Positions 53,555 to 64,000 of a stretch of DNA of 64,000 nucleotides are shown here, one piece after another (the stretch's first letter is position 1; each line of letters starts with the position of its first letter). The position numbers and the translations under genes are program-made. Source of the stretch: Boswellia sacra (Eukaryota; Streptophyta; Magnoliopsida; Sapindales; Burseraceae); the NCBI GenBank assembly GCA_013180625.2, contig SNVD02004417.1, forward strand, positions 124,001 to 188,000. The letters run 5' to 3'. Under the pieces are notes generated by a model. The model made no database searches, had not been told where the DNA came from, and saw only the letters and a list, made by a program, of their open reading frames with translations.

Positions 53555-54080
53555 GCATGATAAACGTTTTTTTAGTGGGCATGCATTAGAAGAAACCCTA
53601 GGAAATAGGTGCACTTAAGAGTGTTTTAAGCCTTTAAAATAGGCACAAGCCCTAAGAAGAATCACACCAAAGAGTGTTGAAAACCTTAGGAAGTAGGTGC
53701 ACTTAAGAGTGTTTTAAGCCTTTAGAATAGGCACAAGCTCGAAGAAGAGGCGTACTGAAGAGTGTTCAAAACCCTAAAACGTAGTTGCACTGAAGAGTGC
53801 TAACAAACCTTAGGAAGTAGGCGCACTGAAGAGTGTTTCATTTTAGCATCATAAGGATGCACTTCATGCATTAGAAGAACGCATTTGTCTGTGTTAGAAG
53901 AGTGCACATTATGTATCATAAGGATGCATTTCATTCATTAAAAAGATGTAGTTATCTGTACTAGAAGAGTGTACATTGCGCATCATAAGGATGCATTCCA
54001 TGCATTAGAAGGATACATTTATTCGCACTCAAAGAGTGCATTTCATGCATTAGAAGGATGCACATTGGCCCTTAAGTGGG
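53555..54080 (+). repeat. Two adjoining minisatellites near the 3' end of element 2
   Basis: First part (about 53590-53850): units of about 50-75 bp with AAGAGTGTTTTAAGCC, AATAGGCACAAGCCCTAAGA. Second part (about 53850-54080): units with CATCATAAGGATGCATT and CATTAGAAGGATGCA(C/T). Element 1 carries the same pair at 56430-57040. Confidence 0.8.
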
Positions 54081-54222
54081 CACATCTCTTTTACAGAAAT
54101 CGAAGAGGAGAGCAAATGTTAGGAAGTTTGACATAATGCAAATGAAGGTGTAGATGCCAAGACAAGACGAGGAGAGACGAATTAAGAGTACCTTGTCGAT
54201 CTTTGTGTCTCACAAGCTTTGC

Positions 54223-54239
54223 CAAAGTAGGAGGAAAGC
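54223..54239 (+). other. Polypurine tract of element 2
   Basis: CAAAGTAGGAGGAAAGC directly before LTR C. The element 1 equivalent before LTR D is GAAGTAGGGGGTAAGC (57197-57212). Confidence 0.75.
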
Positions 54240-56245
54240 TGTAGACACTTGATTTTTCAGGCTTTATGATGAAGCAAAGATAAATGTCGAGCAATATAAA
54301 TAACCAAAATGCCCTTGGAAGCAAAAAGAAGAGAGTTTGGGAAAAATAGATTGAAAGCTTCGAAAATCGACATATAACTTTGAAAAATCATAGAAATTAC
54401 TCCAACAGGAATCTGATGATGAATCATATACCTTTTTGAAGTTACAGATATCTAGGTTTCATCGAATTTTACGGATTGCAAATTGGAGATGAACTCCAAG
54501 AGTTATACATGATCGAACAACTGAAGGTCAAAGGAGACTACATTGCAAAAACACAAAACCAAGGGGTTTAGTGGGCCACCACCAGTTGGCGGTCCTTCCA
54601 CAGCTGGTCAACGCTCCCCTCTTTATTCTTAAAAATTTTCAACTGAAACCTTTCATATTTGATTTTTGCTTTCTTTTTCAACTTCAACCCTTCACTATAA
54701 AAACACCCCTCTTCTCACTTTCACTCACAAACTAAAATCTTCTCTTCTCCCTCTTGAAGATACACTTGAGAATTCAAGGACTGTTTTCTAGTTTAAAGTT
54801 TTTTTTAGGCACTCTGTTGCTCTACACCCGAAAAGGGTATGTCTTAAGAGTAGTTCTCTCTTCTCTCTCCTCTTTTCTTATTTATTTTTCTTGCTTTAGA
54901 ATAAGCATGTTTAGGTTTATTTTTGCTTATAATAAGATGTTTAGGATTTATTTTAATGCTTAGAAGCATGATTAGAGTTTTATAGAATTGTTTAACCCTT
55001 TATTTGTCTTACACGGTGGAAATGCATGTGAAGGTAAGTCATCATTTCCTCATTTATTAGAAACATGTTTAGGAGTTTATTTTCTTTGCGAATGCTTGGA
55101 ATCATGCTTAAGAGCATATGATTAAAATCATGCTAGGAAGACTTATAATTACTTTGAAGTATGCTAGGAAACAACATGGAATAGGCAAGAATTGTCATGA
55201 TTTGCTTTGATTGCTTGAGTTAGGCTAGAAGAGCCTTGTTTTGCCATGATTTCTTGAACTAGGCTAGAATATGCCATGATAACCATGATTAGGCCAGAAA
55301 TGCCATGTCTAAGGTAGAATTGCCCTATTTAGAGTTTTCATTATCAATTAAATTATGCTAGAATAGCAAGGAATAGGTAGAATTACCATGATAAGAATTA
55401 TCAAATCTAGGTCGAAGTGCCATGAGTTTAGTTTATGGCCTTGTCTATAATTTTGATTGATTTATTTTGATTAATTACCATGTTAAAAAATATGATTGAA
55501 TAATTATGTGATGCCATGAAGTGGTGATGGACTCACATTGATGGGGAGTGACTATCACTTAGAATGAATAATTATAATAAATATAATGATGAATATATGC
55601 TTGAAGAGGCTTGATAAATATTGAATAGACTCACATATGATGGTAAGGAATTTCTTACTTATTGAGTCTTGAATTGATTTGATTGGATTGAATATACAAT
55701 ATGCATCAATATGTTATATTTTATCTTTGAATATTTGAATTGCTCGAAGTAGTTTTACTTTATCGTTGAATAACAAATTGTTGTAATGTTACTCCTATTC
55801 CCCCATGTTTGCAAGGAAATATAAACTCTATTCTCCTCCCTTTTTCTTTGTATGAATATACAACTTTCATGATTGAAAATCACCTTATTTGTTTAATGAA
55901 GATAAAATTGGAAATGTGTGCATAAAATGAATAATTTAAGTGGACTGTATAACAACTTCTACCTAATTTTTTTTGGGTATTTCCTAGTGGAGGCTGGATT
56001 TATATTTGGGTAGGTCAAAGGCTTATACCTAACTTCCCAAACCTATCTCTGAAGAGATAAGGGTAGTTTAGGTCCCGAAGCTGGGGATTGGATTACCATC
56101 ATCTATTTTCCTATTAGAAAATTGGGTGGCGACTCCATTCTGCAGACATGCCCAAGGCTTGTTTGTCTTCTTTTAAGTCTCAAAAGAGGCTTTGATACAA
56201 TGTCATGATTGCAAATGCTCTGGTGGGATGAAAGCCCCGTTCATA
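54240..56245 (+). repeat. LTR C (3' LTR of element 2)
   Basis: 2.0-kb LTR starting TGTAGACACTTGATTTTTC; TATA-like TATAAAAA at 54696-54703. It ends CCCCGTTCATA, followed by the TSD GCAAT. Confidence 0.92.
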
Positions 56246-56429
56246 GCAATGTGATAGAATTCTCCCTAATAAGTTTGAAGAAATCAATAAGCAAAGAATA
56301 GAAACAAGAAACACTTGAAAGAAGGGCATGAAACCCAAAGAATGAAAAGTCTAAAGAGATCAAAGAAGAATGAAGGATACTCAATCGAAGGCATGAAGAA
56401 TGAAAGGTCTAAAGGCCATGAAGCATTAT

Positions 56430-57040
56430 GTGATACAAGTTTTCCTAGTGGGCATGCATTAGAAGAAATTTTAGAAAATATGTGCACTTAAGAGTGTTTT
56501 AAGCCCTTAGAATAGGCACAAGCCCTAAGAAAAGGGGTACTCAAGAGTGTTTAAAAACTCTAAGAAGTAGGTACACTTAAGAGTGTTTTAAGCCTTTAGA
56601 ATAGGCACAAGCCCTAAGAAGAGGCAAACTACAGAGTGTTTAAAAACCCCAAGAAATTGATGCATTCAAGAGTATTTTATGCCCTTAAAATAGGCACATT
56701 GAAGAGTCCTAACAAACCCTAAGATGTAGGTGCACTTAGGAGTGTCTTATCTTAGCATCATAAGGATGCAGTTGTCCATACTAGAAGAGTGCACATCATG
56801 CATTGTAAAGATGCATTCCATGCATTAGAAAGATGCACCTATTCGCATAAGAAGAGTACACATAATGCATCATAAGGATGCATTCCATTCATTAGAACAT
56901 GTACCTGCCCACACGAGAAGAGTGCATATCACGCATCATAAGGATGCATTCCATGCATTAGAAGAATGCATTTGTCCCTTCTAGAAGAGTGCATTTTATG
57001 CATTAGAAGGATGCTAATTAGCTCTTAAGTGGACAAACTA
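56430..57040 (+). repeat. 3' minisatellite pair of element 1
   Basis: Same two repeat types as 53555-54080 (AAGAGTGTTTTAAGCC units, then CATAAGGATGCATTCCATGC units), belonging to the 3' part of element 1 resumed after element 2. Confidence 0.8.
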
Positions 57041-57196
57041 GCCCTTAAGTGGGCACACCTCTTTCGCAGGAGTTGAAGAGGAGAGTAGATGATGAGAAGT
57101 CTAACAGAATGTAGTTAAGGGCAAAGATATCAAGACGAGAAGAAGGAAGACGAAGTCAGAAGTACTTGTCGATTTTTATGCCTCACAAACTTCTCT

Positions 57197-57212
57197 GAAG
57201 TAGGGGGTAAGC
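57197..57212 (+). other. Polypurine tract of element 1
   Basis: GAAGTAGGGGGTAAGC directly before LTR D. Confidence 0.75.
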
Positions 57213-59286
57213 TATAGACACTGGATTTTGAGTCTCGATAATGAAACAAAGATGAACATCGAGCAATAGAAATGACCAAAGTGACCTTGGAAGTAAAGAG
57301 AAGAAAGTCATGAAGAAACTGACCAATAGTTTTGAAAACTGACCAATAGTTTGGAAAACTGACCAATAGTTTGGAAAACTGACACTTGATATTGAAAAAT
57401 TACAAAGATTAATCCAAAATAAATCTGATAAATGAGTCATATACCGTTGCAAAGCTATGGATGTTTAGTTTTCATAGAATTTTATGAATCATAAATTGAA
57501 GTTGAACTCGAAGAGTTGCTTGTGATCGAACAGATGAAGGTCAGAGGGGACTGCATCTCAAAAAGAGGAAGCAACGAGGATTGGTGGGCCACCACTGGTC
57601 GACGGCGGAGGAATAGCTACCGGATGTCCTAACACTGGCCGACTGTCCTCCCACAGCTAGTCGGCTATTCCCCCTTTATTTGACGAAAATTTCATTACAA
57701 ACTTTCCCATTTTAATTTTTGATTCCTTTTTCAACTTCCACCTTTAACTATATAGACCATCTTCCTCCTCACTTCACTCTTATCTAGAAGTCCTCTTTCT
57801 CTCCCTCTAAGACACAATTGAGAATTCAAGGAGTCTTTTGTAGTTCAAATATTTTTTGGGGCGTTCTTATTGCTTTAAACCTGAAAAGGTACGTCTTGAG
57901 AGTAGTTCTCTCTTCTCCGTCTTTTCTTATTTAATTTTCTTGCTTTGGAATAAGCATGTTTAGGTTTTATTTTGCTTAGAATAAGCATGATTAGGATTTA
58001 TTTTGATGCTTAGAAGTGTGTTTAAGGGTTTTTATGAATTGCTTGACTTTTAATTTATCTTGCAAGGTGGAAATACTTTCAAGATGAGTCATCTTTCCCT
58101 CATTTATCTAGAAACATGATTAGGAGTTTATTTATTTATTTTTTTTCAAATGCTTAGAATCATGTTTAAGAATACATGTATAGAATCATGCTGAAGAACA
58201 CATGATTATAATCATGCTAGGAATTAAACTTATGATTGCTTTGAATAATGCTAAGAAATAACATAGAATCGGGAAGAATTGCCATGCTTGTCATGATTGC
58301 TTGAATTGGGCTAGAATAGCCAGTCTTAATTTAGAATGCCATGATATAATTATCAAATCTAGGCTAGAATTACAATTTTTCACTATGAATGTTATAAAAG
58401 GGCTAGAACTGCCATGATTAGATAAAATTACCATAATAGAATTGTCAAATTAGGTAGAAGTGTCATGATTTTAGTTTATGGCCTTGTTTATAATTTTGAT
58501 CAATTTAATTACCATGTTTAGAAATATGATTGAATAATTATATGGTGCCATGAAGTGGTGGTGGACTTATATTGATGGTGAGCGACCATCACTTAGAATG
58601 AATGATTAGATGAATATGCATGAATGTATGCTTGAAGAGGCTTGATAAATATTGAATAGACTCACATATGGTGGGGAGGAATTCACTATTTATCGAGTCT
58701 TGCATCGATTGATTATATTTAATAAATGATTTTCATGAGTATGCTATGAATGGAATGTTTTATATCAATAAGATATTTGAAGTGTTAGAAGTAGAATTTA
58801 CTTTATTGTTGAATAACAAAATGATTTTATCCTCATCCTCTAACCCCCATGTTTGCAAGGAAATTGTAACTCTACTCGTCTCATGTCTTTCTTTATATGA
58901 ATATACAACTGTTTTGATTGAGATCACCCTGCATGTCTTAAAGAAGATAAAACAAACAATGTATGCATAAAATGAACAACATAAGTGGACTGTATGACAA
59001 AGTTTAGCTATTTTTATTTAGTATACCCTAGTGGAGGTCAGATTTACATCCAAGCGGGCTTAATCGTGCCTAACTTCCTGAACCCATCTCTGAAGGGATA
59101 ATGATAGTTTAGGTCCCGAAGTGAGGGATCGAACTGCCATTATCCATTTTTCGAATAGAAAATTGGGTGGTGACTCCATTCTTTAGATGTGTCCATGGCT
59201 CGTTTGTGTTCCCGTGAGTCTTGAAAAAGGCTTTGACATGGTGTCGTGGTCAGCAAACTCTCTGGCGGGATGAAGCCCCATTAATG
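57213..59286 (+). repeat. LTR D (3' LTR of element 1)
   Basis: 2.07-kb LTR starting TATAGACACTGG (ancestral TGTAGACAC); TATA-like TATATAG at 57749-57755. It is longer than the others partly because of a 20-bp unit present three times (57321-57380). Its end is followed by the TSD ATAGT. Confidence 0.9.
57321..57380 (+). repeat. 20-bp triplication in LTR D
   Basis: GACCAATAGTTT(T/G)GAAAACT occurs three times head to tail. LTRs A, B and C have a single equivalent, so it arose after this element inserted. Confidence 0.9.
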
Positions 59287-59291
59287 ATAGT

Positions 59292-60346
59292 CTCTTGGTA
59301 ATTGAATGGCATAGGTACACATGATAAAAAAGTTGATAATGATGTAATGGCCTTCAAGATTAGTAGGGAAATAACAATCACCATAGAAGACTTTACAAAA
59401 GATGTTAACCCAATGATAGGAGTAGATGAACCCAAATATGAATCATAACCTATGAAATCAATTTCTTGAATGATCTCATGAGATTCCTTGTCACATATGG
59501 ATACAACTTCACTATTATCTCCATATCATCATTACAATTCATCTTGCCCTCGATTTCAATAGCACTTTTAGATTCATGTCCATCTTCAAGATCAAGCTCA
59601 CTTGCTTCATCATCTGTACTAGAATCATCACATTCATCCTTATGGTTCTTAGGAGTTGCACCCAAAATCCCTTTATCATCTTGATCTCTATGTTTGATAG
59701 AAGGCTCAATTTGAGGGTCTTGTTTTGAAAGAGAGGAAACTTGTAGTTATAGGGCTTTTATGGCTTGAATTACTTCTGCCATCTGAGTGTTTATCTTACT
59801 TTCTAAGTTTTGCATTATGGTAGTTACTTACAGAATGTCACCGGTTGGAGTGATGGTTTAGGTTCATATTTGTTTTGGTTACGTGAGGGTGAATTTTGGT
59901 GAAGGTACCTGGCCATAAGGACTAAATTGACAAAAATTAAGAATGTAGTGCACTGAATGATTAGGGTTAAACTCAAAATTCTGAAACATTAAGGGCTAAG
60001 TGGAAACAAACCAAAACCTTGGGGTCTATATGATCAAACTTTGGATGATGTTTTGACACCTTTGGTGGAAATTTGAAGTTGGTGCTAAATTATAGTTTGT
60101 AGATCGTGACAAGGAGATTTTGATGGTGGTGGCCATGTTGCAAATGACATCACTCAACTTTGGTCAATGGTGAACAGTGACGGTGTGATGAATAGTAATG
60201 GTGGCTGAAATTTCTTTTTAATGGGTGATGGAAGATGAAATTCGATAAAGTTATTAATGGTGGTGAGAAATTTATGGTTAATAGGTTGAATAAAAAATAA
60301 AGGATAACTAGTACGAGGGGGAAACGAACCATGCTCTAATACCAAA
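59292..60346 (-). pseudogene. gag-like ORF and leader of the outer nested element
   Basis: On the minus strand after the primer-binding site comes a leader of about 500 bp. Then a frame near 59815-59450 starts MQNLESKINTQMAEVIQAIK and continues (after one stop) through QDPQIEPSIKHRDQDDKG and an acidic stretch DECDDSSTDDEASELDLEDG. A coiled-coil start and acidic spacer fit a truncated Ty3/gypsy gag N-terminus, but no zinc knuckle or capsid core is present. The frame ends near the site where element 1 inserted. Family assignment is tentative. Confidence 0.5.
60329..60344 (-). other. Primer-binding site, outer nested element
   Basis: Minus strand TGGTATTAGAGCATGG, two bases after the 5' LTR; Met-tRNA type with one change in the first 12 bases. 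Confidence 0.8.
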
Positions 60347-60765
60347 TGATGAGGATCGAGGTTCCTCAAATTAAAGGAAAGGGAGGGAGACGTAGATAGA
60401 GAAAATAGGAGAAAATAACGAAAGAAATTGAGGAAGAAAAATAATCTATTTACTAAAAGATCAAAAAATCATATTCAACAACCGAAGAAATAAAATAACT
60501 AATGAAAGTTATTTATAGTTCCAACAAACATAACTTGACTAGGAAATAAAATCTATTAGGAAATAGAATCTAAGCCCAACTTAAACATGAAAATACCAAT
60601 ATTAAATCTTAGATAAAATAGTAGTAAACTTTTAATTAGGAAAATAATTCAAATTAGGATTACTCCCAATTTAGGAAGTCTAAATCCCTACTTTATTAAA
60701 ATCCCTAAAATCAAAATTAAAATTCCAATTTTATTCATAATTATAATCTAATAGGTCCTACATCA
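60347..60765 (-). repeat. 5' LTR of outer nested element
   Basis: 419-bp repeat of 37500-37949. On the minus strand it starts TGATGTAGGACC and ends CCTCATCA. Confidence 0.87.
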
Positions 60766-62929
60766 AAATCCTTGTATGATTAAAATTATCTAACGTTCAT
60801 ACAATTAGATAAGTTTTGCATAGGCATAATTTAAATATGCAAATATCTACATGGTTATCAATAAAATCCGATATATCTACGAGATTGTCCATAAATATAA
60901 TCTTGCTAGATTTATATGCTATAATATCCATAAGGGAATTCATCCTTCATAGATTATTTGTTGACAAGTCAATTTGAATATTTAACTGGCAAACAACTTT
61001 TTCATATTTCTACTAAATTTTTTTGAAAAAACTTTAACCTCAAATTCAAAACTAGTAATATATGAAACTTATAGCATGATGAACACTTAAATATGCATGT
61101 TTAATAAGAGTTTAGTTCATCATATTGCATTAATAGTGTCATTAAATTCCTCAAACTTAAGCATATTTGTAGCATTTGCATCTTTGGAATTAATTCCTCT
61201 TAATTTTGGTTTTGTTACAGGTTCGGTAAAATGGGCATAACTCTCTATTTATAGATCAGAATGGTGAAATTCTTAATGTTTTGGAAAACTGATTCAATTT
61301 TCTACAAGATTTCATTTCACAAGCATCACCAAATTCGGGCTCTTAGTGGACCAAAATTGGGCTTGAAATGAACCCATCTACAGTCTCGGCCCAGTCTGAC
61401 CAGGCCTCAGTATTTGGACCGTATCTCTCAAAATACGTATCCAAATTGTGCAAATCAATATGTTCTAGAAAGCTGAAGAAATATCTACAACTTTCATGAA
61501 GACATGTGATTAAAATTCTCAACATTTCAATGTCAAAATTGATGGTCAAAGTCAGTGCCTAATGATCCCAATTGTCAAAGATATTTACAACTAATATTTG
61601 ACAATTATGCCCTTGTAATTTGACAAGTTTGCCCCTGGATGTATCTATAAATAGAGGTGCCTTGTGACCCATTAGGGCATCTTGGCCTTGGCTGGAACAT
61701 TTTGGCTTTGGCTAGGATCTTGTATTGTGTTTTGTGTGTTTATGTTATTAATGAATTTCCTTTTTCTTACATTTTATTTTCTTTCTATTATAATGTTCTT
61801 CTAATTTCTCTTTTGCTAAGGTGAAAGGGTGAAACCCTTGATATGAGAATAAGGATTCTCTAACCCTTAATATGTGCTTAATAATCTTAATCTTATAATG
61901 TTTATTCAATATGATTTATATTTAATTTCTTAATCAATCTTGACACCACTCGTAAAGTGGAGGTCTTGATCCATTGTAGACAATCCTTGGCACATCAAAT
62001 GCTTGGATCCTTTCTAGATGATGTATGGTTCTTCCTTACCGACACGAATCTAGTTAGGAACCTTGATTTGTTGTAGACATATGGTGATTGGCACATTGGA
62101 TGCTTGAACCCATTTACAAGAAGTGGTATAAATATTGGTAATGAAACAAATATAATTCATATAACTAAAATGGGTTAATTATCCTTATTTGAAATATCAA
62201 GGGCGGATCCCCTAACCTTAGCCTTCATTGTTATTGTGTTAATTCCTCTTGTATTTTAATTATTCTATTGTTTATGAACTTTTTATTTTATTTACTATGG
62301 TAGGTTCTACCACCTTATGAAATTGTTCTTTAATTTACTATGGTTGGTTATACCACCTATTTCCATGGATGGTTTTACCTCCTCTTGCTTTTTGTTTTAT
62401 ATTTGAATGGTCGGTAATACCACCTACCATCTTACATACTTGTTGATATTATCATGTCACCTCTTTGAATCATCCATATCACATTTGTTTAGCTTATAAT
62501 TTGTAACGCTTAAATTCCCTTCCTCGTGGATCGACCCCAGTCTCACCGGGTTTTATTACTTCGACACTCCTATACTTGGGAGACAATCATTTTTCGGATG
62601 TGTCATAGCATTACATTTGAAACCTTGGAACTTAGAATTTGATACATGCTTCATAACATTTGAAATTTAATATTATTATTATTTATGAAAACATTAGTGT
62701 TAAATGTTTTATAGGCCAAGTATTAAGTAGCATCTAGTCCATTGTGGTTGTGAATATATTGCAATCTTATCGAGATATCACAATTTGACATATTGAGAGC
62801 CTCTAGTGTTATTATGTGACTAGTTTATTTATGATTGTGGCGATTGAGGTTGCAAGTAATTTTTTAGGGTTTTCTTTTTATTTTAGTTTTTGGACTTTTT
62901 TCAATTTTTTTGAATGACTAGTTGCAATT

Positions 62930-62935
<6 letters not shown>
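60766..62935. other. Repeat-derived AT-rich DNA, possible old LTR
   Basis: No gene seen. Sequence near 62520-62605 (CGTGGATCGACCCCAGTCTC, then ACTTCGACACTCCTATACTTGGG) resembles the terminal part of plant Ty3/gypsy LTRs and ends in TGTCA, suggesting a decayed LTR whose start I could not find. Near 61950-62130 a sentence-like motif (GACATATGGTGATTGGCACAT and a related copy) is loosely repeated. Confidence 0.3.

Positions 62936-62974
<39 letters not shown>
62936..62974. repeat. AT dinucleotide microsatellite
   Basis: About 19 uninterrupted TA units. Confidence 0.95.
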
Positions 62975-62975
<1 letters not shown>

Positions 62976-63276
62976 TCAATTTGGTCAATATTGTATATTT
63001 TAACAAAATTAACTCATGATCATTAATAGAACAGGTAGGTATGTGGGATTTCAGAAGCTAGAGGATGTTATGTGGGATTTCACTAAGGTATAGGGGAGTT
63101 ATGTGGAATTCACACCAATACTAATGTTTATATTCATTTTAATGTCTATGTTTATGTTACAGCATATGTTTTAGTTTCCTATGGATTACTGAAAGAATTA
63201 TATTTCTTTAATACTTTTAAATTTTTCTAACTTAACTATCAAATGGGATATCTAACTATATTGATTAACTACTAGG

Positions 63277-64000
63277 TGTAAGCATGAAATTTTATGCTTT
63301 ATGGTCTGAGCCTGACAAGGTTTGGCCCAATTACGAAAGCCAGAAAAATATTGAGTAATGTCGATTATTGATTTGTAAAACGGACTGAAAATATCCAAAA
63401 CACCCCAAGCCTAGCCTAAAACACCAAACCTATACAGATAAAAACCCAAAATACCCAAATTGGGCCCAAAAAGTCCAAGAATTCTCCAAAAACTTGAAAC
63501 AAGAGAAGCCTAATCCATGCTTGAAAGCTGAAGAAATTAGACTACACGCGTATGAGAAGATGCACGTGCATGTGAATGAGGGTTGTGTGCCTGAAAGAGG
63601 GGCAGTGCACTTGAAAGGGGATGAAAACGAAGTGTGCACATGTGCCTTACATGCATGCACGTTTAGGACACGCATGCGCACCTGTGCAACATGCATATGC
63701 ACATGAGGATACGCACGCACTCCTCCCCCAACTTTCTATAAAAGGCAGCACGCTAACCCATTTTTGACATCGACTATTCATCTCGATTCTCATGCTAGCT
63801 TTGGCAAATTTCCTCTGGGCTTTTTCACTAATTTTCAAACTATTTCCTTCCAAACTTTCGCACGCACACCCCTATTTTCATACACTTTCAACCCCTCTTA
63901 CTTTCAAACTTTCACAACACACCATATCTCTATCCTTCAAGCCCTCTTATTCTCAAGCTTTGCACCCACACCTTTATTTTCAACTAATTTTCAAATAATT
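63277..64000 (+). mobile_element. Probable LTR start, running off the window
   Basis: From TGTAAGCATGAAAT at 63277 the sequence has the layout of an LTR U3: a region rich in alternating purine-pyrimidine CATGCACG/CGCACG motifs (about 63545-63720), a TATA box TATAAAAGG near 63738, and then a pyrimidine-rich leader (TTTCAAACTTTC repeated). The same layout is seen in the 2-kb LTRs at 38050 and 45601, but the sequence is different. The second LTR lies outside the window, so this is tentative. Confidence 0.35.

Larger units (their letters stand above)
45601..56245 (+). mobile_element. Tat/Ogre-like gag-only LTR element 2, inserted in element 1
   Basis: A complete 10.6-kb element: LTR B 45601-47613, primer-binding site, gag 48428-49575, a non-coding interior with four minisatellite types, purine tract, LTR C 54240-56245. 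LTRs B and C share variants absent from A and D (CAAAATGCCCTTGG, ACACAAAACCAAGGGGTTTA). It is the same family as the element it sits in. No pol domain is recognisable, so it depended on another element for reverse transcription and integration. Confidence 0.92.
38050..59286 (+). mobile_element. Tat/Ogre-like gag-only LTR element 1 (interrupted)
   Basis: LTR A (38050-40047) and LTR D (57213-59286) are the two LTRs of one plus-strand element. Its interior is 40048-45600 plus 56251-57212, split by element 2. A primer-binding site TGGCGACTCCACTAAAGATG follows LTR A, a tRNA-Arg type as described for Ogre elements. A gag remnant lies at 40867-41396, and no protease, RT or integrase is recognisable. 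Compared with element 2 it lacks about 1.8 kb covering the gag C-terminus and the following spacer (junction near 41400). It also carries two later insertions (41564-42979, 43399-44112). Without inserts it was about 10 kb or slightly less. Confidence 0.9.
37500..60765 (-). mobile_element. Outer LTR element of the nest, non-autonomous or internally deleted
   Basis: Direct repeats at 37500-37949 and 60347-60765 are LTRs of one minus-strand element. Each starts TGATGTAGGACC and ends CCTCATCA on the minus strand. A Met-tRNA-type primer-binding site follows the 5' LTR (60347-60765), and a polypurine tract precedes the 3' LTR. Only about 1.15 kb of its own interior remains (59292-60346 and 37950-38044); the middle is a 21-kb insertion with its own TSD. 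Without the insert the element is about 2.0 kb, so it was already a deletion derivative or a gag-only element when hit. Its outer flanks (GAATA, AAATC) show no matching TSD, which may mean age or recombination. Confidence 0.85.

Noticed and set aside
53555..54080. CRISPR-like array
   Set aside because: Units are contiguous and variable in length, with no constant repeat and unique spacers, and the context is a plant retrotransposon.
38050..59286. Tandem LTR-interior-LTR-interior-LTR array formed by unequal recombination
   Set aside because: The GCAAT duplication around 45601-56245, exact resumption of the host interior and A-D / B-C variant sharing fit nested insertion better.

Overview
This 64-kb window is nuclear DNA from a flowering plant, most likely a woody or otherwise repeat-rich eudicot. 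The evidence is two intron-rich housekeeping genes with plant orthologues, AT-rich intergenic DNA, and a dense load of plant LTR retrotransposons and non-autonomous DNA transposons. I saw no prokaryotic gene organisation, CRISPR array, rRNA or tRNA gene.

Two complete host genes can be reconstructed exon by exon. (1) An ING1-type chromatin reader lies on + with its CDS at 13569-17602 (7 coding exons, 244 aa, ING domain plus C-terminal C4HC3 PHD finger). (2) Mitochondrial chaperonin CPN60/HSP60 lies on - at 21099-26857 (18 coding exons, 574 aa, arginine-rich presequence, GGGMGGMDY C-terminus). Its intron 10 carries a short TRIM-like LTR element. A telo-box and a site II-like motif lie upstream of its ATG. 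At 1251-1423 there is only the C-terminal part of a CC-type glutaredoxin.

Mobile DNA makes up most of the rest. A decayed Ty1/copia element of SIRE/Maximus character fills 3012-10899 (+). A younger relative fills 28697-36872 (-) with a perfect 5-bp target-site duplication (TSD) GTACA; its gag-pol frame is broken by only about eight in-frame stops and one frameshift. Both have room for, and fragments of, a third 3' ORF. DNA-transposon derivatives include a hAT-type MITE at 20095-20592 with a perfect 8-bp TSD and a fold-back element at 18303-18657.

The region 37500-60765 is a nest of at least three layers. The outer layer is a short minus-strand LTR element (LTRs 37500-37949 and 60347-60765, Met-tRNA-type primer-binding site, polypurine tract, gag-like ORF). 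Into it inserted a plus-strand element of a Tat/Ogre-like gag-only family (38050-59286, TSD ATAGT). Into that inserted a second element of the same family (45601-56245, TSD GCAAT). What first looks like a four-LTR tandem array is therefore self-nesting: LTR A pairs with D, and B with C. The first family member later received a 1.4-kb TG...CA insertion (41564-42979, TSD CTCTT) and a hAT-like element (43399-44112, near-perfect 8-bp TSD). Both empty sites are visible in the second copy. This family keeps gag and no recognisable protease, RT or integrase; the rest of its interior is a series of minisatellites.

From 60766 to the end is AT-rich repeat-derived DNA with an AT microsatellite. A probable further LTR, with its own TATA box, runs off the window edge.
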